A stretch of 9,426 nucleotides of DNA from UMGS1484 sp045593325 (GTDB lineage: Bacteria > Bacillota > Clostridia > Oscillospirales > Acutalibacteraceae), in NCBI GenBank assembly GCA_045593325.1, contig JAZNWL010000029.1, positions 1 through 9,426 of the forward strand, read 5' to 3'. Shown one piece after another: positions 6,216 to 9,426 of the stretch. The notes under the pieces are model-generated. The model worked only from the letters and a program-made list of their open reading frames with translations, was not told where the DNA came from and did no database searches. The position numbers were made by a program, and so were the translations under genes. The stretch's first letter is position 1. Every line of letters starts with the position of its first letter.

Positions 6216-7353
6216 AACTTTCGCCTGGTTTACCGACAACGAAACGTTGACCGGCAACAAAATCCAAGCTGGTACTTTGGATTTGGTGATCGGCGAAAAC
6301 AAATTGTTCAGCTCTAATGCATTGTGGGAACCCGGTTATTCCGAACCCATCAACATTAGCGTGAGCAACGCCGGTTCTTTGACCCTCAAATACAAATTGG
6401 TATTTGAAAACTTGACCTATGGTGAAATCGAAGTTTCAGATAACACCGAATTCGTTAACATTCCCTCTAACATCACCGAAGTTTTGGATGTTTATTTGGG
6501 CGAAACCGTTGAAGGCGGCGAATATTTAGGCACCTTGGCTGAATTGTTCGCCACAAAATACGTTTTTGCTGAAGGCGTTTTGGAACCCAAAAATGCCAAT
6601 AGCATTAAAACCGATTTGGTTGTTAAGATGAAAGAAGAAGCCGGTAACGAATATCAAGGCGACTGGTGCAAATTCGACATCTATGCTGTTGCTACTCAAA
6701 TGACCGCTGAATTCGACGGTTTCGGCAGCGACAAATATGATGAAAATGCTACTTATCCCGTTGCAGCATATGAATTGCAAGACGTTTTGGCCGGTAAAGG
6801 CGGTTTGGTAAGCGTATTGGATACCATCGCTTTGACCGAAGCTTCTACTTTGATTGAAAAACCCACCGATTTGACTGTTGAAGGTGCTATCACTTCCGAC
6901 CGTGGCGATACTAGCGGTGCAGAAGTATATTCTACCTTGACTGTTAAAGAAGATACCAGCATCAATGGTAACGGTAAGGTTGAAAATACCGACGGTTATG
7001 CCATCACTTTGAAAGGTGAAGGCAAAACTTTGACCATTAACGATGGTAATTACTATGGTGGCACCACCGCTATCAACGTTGTTCAAGGTACTTTGGTAAT
7101 CAATGGCGGTTATTTTGAAGTTTCCGATACTGTATACGATTGCAAATACCTCATCAACTGCATTGATGCTAACTATGCAAACGGCACTGCTAACGTTATC
7201 GTTAAAGGCGGTACCTTTAAAGGTTGGAACCCCGGCGCCAGCAACGGTGAAAACCCCGTTGCTAATTTCATTGCCGACGGTTATCATGCAGATTATGATA
7301 CTGCAACCGGTTGCTTCACCGTTGTTCCTGATGACATCGATTTCGCACAATAA
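6133..7353 (+). CDS. SipW-dependent-type secreted protein, TasA-like N-terminal and beta-helix-like C-terminal half (right paralog)
   Basis: A 406-residue paralog of the left gene with the same plan: SipW-type signal (residues 1-35, GTTFAWFTDNE), a TasA/CalY-like domain (WEPGYSEPINISVSNAG, then LKYKLVF) and a beta-helix-like C-terminal half (TLTVKEDTSI, TLTINDGNYYGG, TLVINGGYF, VIVKGGTF). The C-terminal half is by eye far more conserved between paralogs than residues about 50-215 and the extreme C-terminus (here ending DDIDFAQ). The start at MTNRKTTKK has AAGGAGG 8 bases upstream. It probably has the same secreted or fibre role as its partner, with different exposed segments. In this orientation it has no strong promoter, so it may be silent or weakly expressed until the upstream segment inverts. 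A terminator follows at 7394. Confidence 0.85.
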   Translation: MTNRKTTKKALLGSLLALVLCFSMLVGTTFAWFTDNETLTGNKIQAGTLDLVIGENKLFSSNALWEPGYSEPINISVSNAGSLTLKYKLVFENLTYGEIEVSDNTEFVNIPSNITEVLDVYLGETVEGGEYLGTLAELFATKYVFAEGVLEPKNANSIKTDLVVKMKEEAGNEYQGDWCKFDIYAVATQMTAEFDGFGSDKYDENATYPVAAYELQDVLAGKGGLVSVLDTIALTEASTLIEKPTDLTVEGAITSDRGDTSGAEVYSTLTVKEDTSINGNGKVENTDGYAITLKGEGKTLTINDGNYYGGTTAINVVQGTLVINGGYFEVSDTVYDCKYLINCIDANYANGTANVIVKGGTFKGWNPGASNGENPVANFIADGYHADYDTATGCFTVVPDDIDFAQ

Positions 7354-7393
7354 TTAACAGGTTGTTATTTTCTTTGTGATGTAAATCACTAAC

Positions 7394-7423
7394 AAAACCC
7401 ACGGGGGTAACCCCGTGGGTTTT
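7394..7423 (+). terminator. Terminator of the right SipW-type gene
   Basis: AAAACCCACGGGG (7394-7406) pairs perfectly with CCCCGTGGGTTTT (7411-7423) around GTAA. A C and further Ts follow. It lies 41 bases past the stop codon. Confidence 0.93.
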
Positions 7424-7466
7424 CTTTTGTCATCCCTACTATTCCCAAAACAGGAAGATTTATTCA

Positions 7467-7706
7467 TTGTCTATTGATTATGAATTGGTGTTTGGTGAAC
7501 AGGTGGAAAAACGCACTGGCAAACGGTTTGATGATTTACTCACCATTTTCCCCTATTGCAACGAAGCCACCTTTTACGATAACGATAACGGCTTTGTAAC
7601 GGTTGCCAAATACAAAAACGGCGAAATGCGACTCATTGGCGATAAACAACCTTTATGGCTACAAGAACTTCTTGCAAAAATGCAACAAAGAATCGGTAGG
7701 ATTTGA
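7467..7706 (+). CDS. Small protein of unknown function (79 aa, TTG start)
   Basis: I do not recognise this protein. It begins at TTG with AGGAAG 9 bases upstream, and no in-frame ATG near the start gives a better reading. It is a small soluble protein rich in charged and aromatic residues (IDYELVFGEQVEKRTGKRF near the N-terminus; a Trp-Leu-rich segment near the end), with no signal peptide or membrane segment. The final residues RIGRI and the TGA stop are encoded by the first arm and loop of the hairpin repeat at 7684-7821, so the native C-terminus may have been replaced when the repeat arrived. No clear promoter was seen in the 43 bases after the preceding terminator. It could be a truncated remnant. 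Confidence 0.5.
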   Translation: MSIDYELVFGEQVEKRTGKRFDDLLTIFPYCNEATFYDNDNGFVTVAKYKNGEMRLIGDKQPLWLQELLAKMQQRIGRI

Positions 7707-7821
7707 GTCCTACCGATTCTTTGTTTGGGAGAACGGACAGCCGAATCGTCTGTCCCTACCGTTATTTTTTAAAGCTTTTTACAAAGTTGGGAAGCTTGGA
7801 ACATTCCGAAGCCACAAAGGG
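7684..7821. repeat. Hairpin-rich dispersed repeat, copy 1
   Basis: It begins with a perfect 18-bp stem (7684-7701 with 7708-7725, loop TTTGAG). A second hairpin follows, GGACAG (7735-7740) with CTGTCC (7750-7755), then a tail containing ACAAAGTTGGGAAGCTTGG and CCACAAAGGG. The same order recurs at 9292-9426 in direct orientation with a few differences. The first stem, followed by Ts, can serve as a terminator for the small gene at 7467-7706. The repeat carries no coding capacity of its own. Confidence 0.85.
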
Positions 7822-7835
7822 AACGGTCCAAAGGC

Positions 7836-9185
7836 TCATAACGTAAAATTGTTACCGGTTGAATCGGCATTCAAAAACATAACATAGTAAATGGGAATGT
7901 AGGTTATTTTGCCTTTTTGGGTAACTTTCCTTTCATTGGACATGACGAAAGCTTTTTTTATATGATAATCATCATTTTGCACAAAGGTATTTAAGGCACT
8001 GTGCACAGTGTAATCTTTACCCGATTTAACTTCAATGGGAACAGCAGAAAGACTATCGTAATCGTCAATTAAAAAATCCACTTCGCCTTTACTTCGATTA
8101 TCATAATAAAACAATTTATGCCCATGTGCAACAAGTTCACCGGCAACCGCCGTTTCGTAAACCGAACCAAGATTAACGCTTTTTTCATCGTCTAAAATGG
8201 CGCGAATATTATTTTTGTAAAGAATGCCGGTAAGAATACCAACGTCGTTCAGATACAACTTAAGCAAATTTTTTCCGGTTGACTCTATAAGAGGAAAAAC
8301 AGGGTTAGAAATTGCCTGAACGTTAAGTGCAATGCCTGCACTTACAAGGTACTCAAATTCGTCTGCGTAATCGTTAAAGGTTTTTCCCCGTTTGCTTTCT
8401 ATATTTTGAGCAACAATACGTTTTTTCTTATTTTCCATATTCGAAGGAATCAGATCATAAACACTGCGAATCTTCAATTTATTTTGTTCATCATATTTGG
8501 AGGCATCTGCGGCATAATAATCGTGGATTTCACTTTGAATACCACGCACCGATTGAATATTCTTTTCTGCCAGATAGGTATTTACCGCATCGGGGAGGCC
8601 GCCAACAAGGAGAAATTTGCGGAACAAATCCATCATCTTATTGTGCATTGGTTCATCAAGTGCCTCAAGGCGTTGAAACTTGTTCCGCATGGAAGAAACG
8701 GCAATTTCGTTTATTCCGTTTGCATATAGAAATTCCTCGAAATCCAACGGAAACATTCTAACCTTGCGAATGCTGCCCATTGGGATAGAGGTTGTTTGCG
8801 ACAAGGTGACCCCCAGCAGAGATCCGCTGGCAATATAAGTAAATTTATTATCTTGCGACAAAAATTTCAGCAGGGTAAGCAGATGAGGATAGGTTTGAAT
8901 TTCATCTATGAAAATCAACGTGTTTTCTTTTTCTTTCATTTTATCCCCGGCAAGCATACTCACTTGCAAGTAAAAATCCTCTACCGTTCTTGTGTTTGCA
9001 AAAAGGCGATCTCCCAAAAAATCGGCAACCATATTGATTTCAATATAGTTTTTAAATAGTTTTCTACCTACGTAATTGATAATATAGGTTTTCCCGATTT
9101 GGCGTGCGCCGTCAATTAATAGTATCTTTTTGGACTCCGATTTTAAGTGTTCTTCAATCAGCGCTTCTATCTTTCGATATAACAT
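7836..9185 (-). CDS. AAA+ ATPase with DUF4143 domain (COG1373-like)
   Basis: A 449-residue ATP-binding protein of the AAA_14/DUF4143 type, common in gut bacteria and archaea and without a settled function. The N-terminal ATPase has Walker A GARQIGKT (residues 26-33), Walker B LIFIDEIQ (90-97, D94 E95) and a sensor-like IASGSLLG (118-125), then PLDFEEFL, typical of this family. The C-terminal DUF4143 part has a PD-(D/E)XK-like signature: E350, GEVDFL with D370, and IEVKSGK with E385 and K387, suggesting a nuclease fold, active or not. The start MLYRKIEAL follows GGAGGT by 5 bases; a longer frame to 9239 would begin upstream of the predicted transcription start, so it is rejected. The gene stands alone between two direct copies of a hairpin-rich repeat, which hints at acquisition as a unit. 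Its stop lies only 15 bases from repeat copy 1. Confidence 0.9.
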   Translation of the reverse strand: MLYRKIEALIEEHLKSESKKILLIDGARQIGKTYIINYVGRKLFKNYIEINMVADFLGDRLFANTRTVEDFYLQVSMLAGDKMKEKENTLIFIDEIQTYPHLLTLLKFLSQDNKFTYIASGSLLGVTLSQTTSIPMGSIRKVRMFPLDFEEFLYANGINEIAVSSMRNKFQRLEALDEPMHNKMMDLFRKFLLVGGLPDAVNTYLAEKNIQSVRGIQSEIHDYYAADASKYDEQNKLKIRSVYDLIPSNMENKKKRIVAQNIESKRGKTFNDYADEFEYLVSAGIALNVQAISNPVFPLIESTGKNLLKLYLNDVGILTGILYKNNIRAILDDEKSVNLGSVYETAVAGELVAHGHKLFYYDNRSKGEVDFLIDDYDSLSAVPIEVKSGKDYTVHSALNTFVQNDDYHIKKAFVMSNERKVTQKGKITYIPIYYVMFLNADSTGNNFTL

Positions 9186-9190
9186 AACGT

Positions 9191-9196
9191 ACCTCC
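9191..9196 (-). promoter_or_regulatory. Ribosome binding site of the DUF4143 ATPase
   Basis: GGAGGT on the minus strand lies 5 bases before the ATG at 9183-9185 and decides the 449-residue start. Confidence 0.85.
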
Positions 9197-9215
9197 AAAG
9201 AAACTTTTCAAATGT

Positions 9216-9244
9216 ATTATAACACAAAAAGTGTGACATTTCAA
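9216..9244 (-). promoter_or_regulatory. Promoter of the DUF4143 ATPase
   Basis: On the minus strand there is a -35 TTGAAA (9239-9244), a 17-base spacer and a perfect -10 TATAAT (9216-9221), with TGT directly before it. The spacer contains ACAC and GTGT around a 5-base A/T run (9222-9234), a small palindrome that could be an operator. The start should be near 9209. Confidence 0.82.
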
Positions 9245-9291
9245 TATAAAATAATCGCTATTTTCATGACTTTTCAAATGATTCGATTATA

Positions 9292-9426
9292 AAAAATCGG
9301 TAGGATTTGAGTCCTACCGATTTTTGTTTGGGAGAACGGACAGCCGATGACGTCTGTCCCTACCGTTATTTTTTAAAATTTTTTACAAAGTTGGGAAGCT
9401 TGGTACATTCAGTGACCACAAAGGGG
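9292..9426. repeat. Hairpin-rich dispersed repeat, copy 2 (runs off the window)
   Basis: AAAAATCGGTAGGA (9292-9305) pairs with TCCTACCGATTTTT (9312-9325) around the same TTTGAG loop as copy 1. The GGACAG/CTGTCC hairpin and the same tail (ACAAAGTTGGGAAGCTTGG, CCACAAAGGG) follow. It is in direct orientation to copy 1, and the right end is cut by the window. Confidence 0.85.

Noticed and set aside
6526..7350. Long open frame (274 aa) on the minus strand opposite the right SipW-type gene
   Set aside because: It lies fully antisense to a clear coding gene. A similar antisense frame appears opposite the left paralog, as expected from shared codon bias in Val/Thr/Asn-rich repeats. It has no motif and no ribosome binding site that I could see.
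7684..7821. CRISPR-like array in the hairpin repeats
   Set aside because: There are only two copies about 1.6 kb apart with a gene between them, and no regular short repeat-spacer pattern.
9186..9239. Longer N-terminus of the DUF4143 ATPase starting at 9239
   Set aside because: The extension would overlap the promoter and begin upstream of the expected transcription start. The ATG at 9183-9185 has GGAGGT at good spacing.

Overview
The window looks like chromosomal DNA from a low-to-mid GC Firmicute, probably a gut clostridium of the Oscillospirales/Ruminococcaceae type. This is inferred from the SecA sequence with its C-terminal zinc motif, a tRNA-Leu with encoded CCA, strong AGGAGG-type ribosome binding sites, SipW-type secreted proteins and a DUF4143 ATPase. 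The exact taxon cannot be fixed from sequence reading alone.

Layout from left to right. Positions 1-181 hold hairpins and the terminator downstream of secA. secA (192-2936, minus) encodes the preprotein translocase ATPase and has a well-formed promoter. A monocistronic tRNA-Leu(CAA) at 3134-3220 is read away from secA and has its own promoter and terminator. Then comes the most interesting part: two paralogous genes for secreted, SipW-dependent, TasA-like proteins with a beta-helix-like C-terminal half (3424-4659 minus; 6133-7353 plus). They point away from each other and flank a tyrosine recombinase gene (4939-5931 plus). Both paralogs begin with an almost identical inverted repeat of about 188 bp (4577-4763 and 6028-6215), which covers the leader RNA and the first 27 codons. 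The inner edge of each repeat carries a palindrome with 11-bp arms around a 5-bp asymmetric spacer, which is the form of a tyrosine recombinase core site.

The proposed reading is a self-contained inversion switch. The recombinase would flip the roughly 1.27-kb segment that contains its own gene and one strong outward promoter (4802-4829, minus). That promoter would then serve either the left paralog (the orientation seen here) or the right paralog, so the cell would alternate between two versions of a surface or matrix protein. The switch itself is an inference. The inverted repeats, the palindromes, the promoter asymmetry and the abrupt drop in synonymous identity outside the repeat are seen directly.

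The right end holds a small unrecognised gene (7467-7706, TTG start) whose last codons and stop lie in a dispersed repeat, and an AAA+/DUF4143 ATPase with a nuclease-like C-terminal motif (7836-9185, minus). This ATPase gene sits between two direct copies of a roughly 135-bp hairpin-rich repeat (7684-7821 and 9292-9426). No stretch over 300 bases is without a gene.
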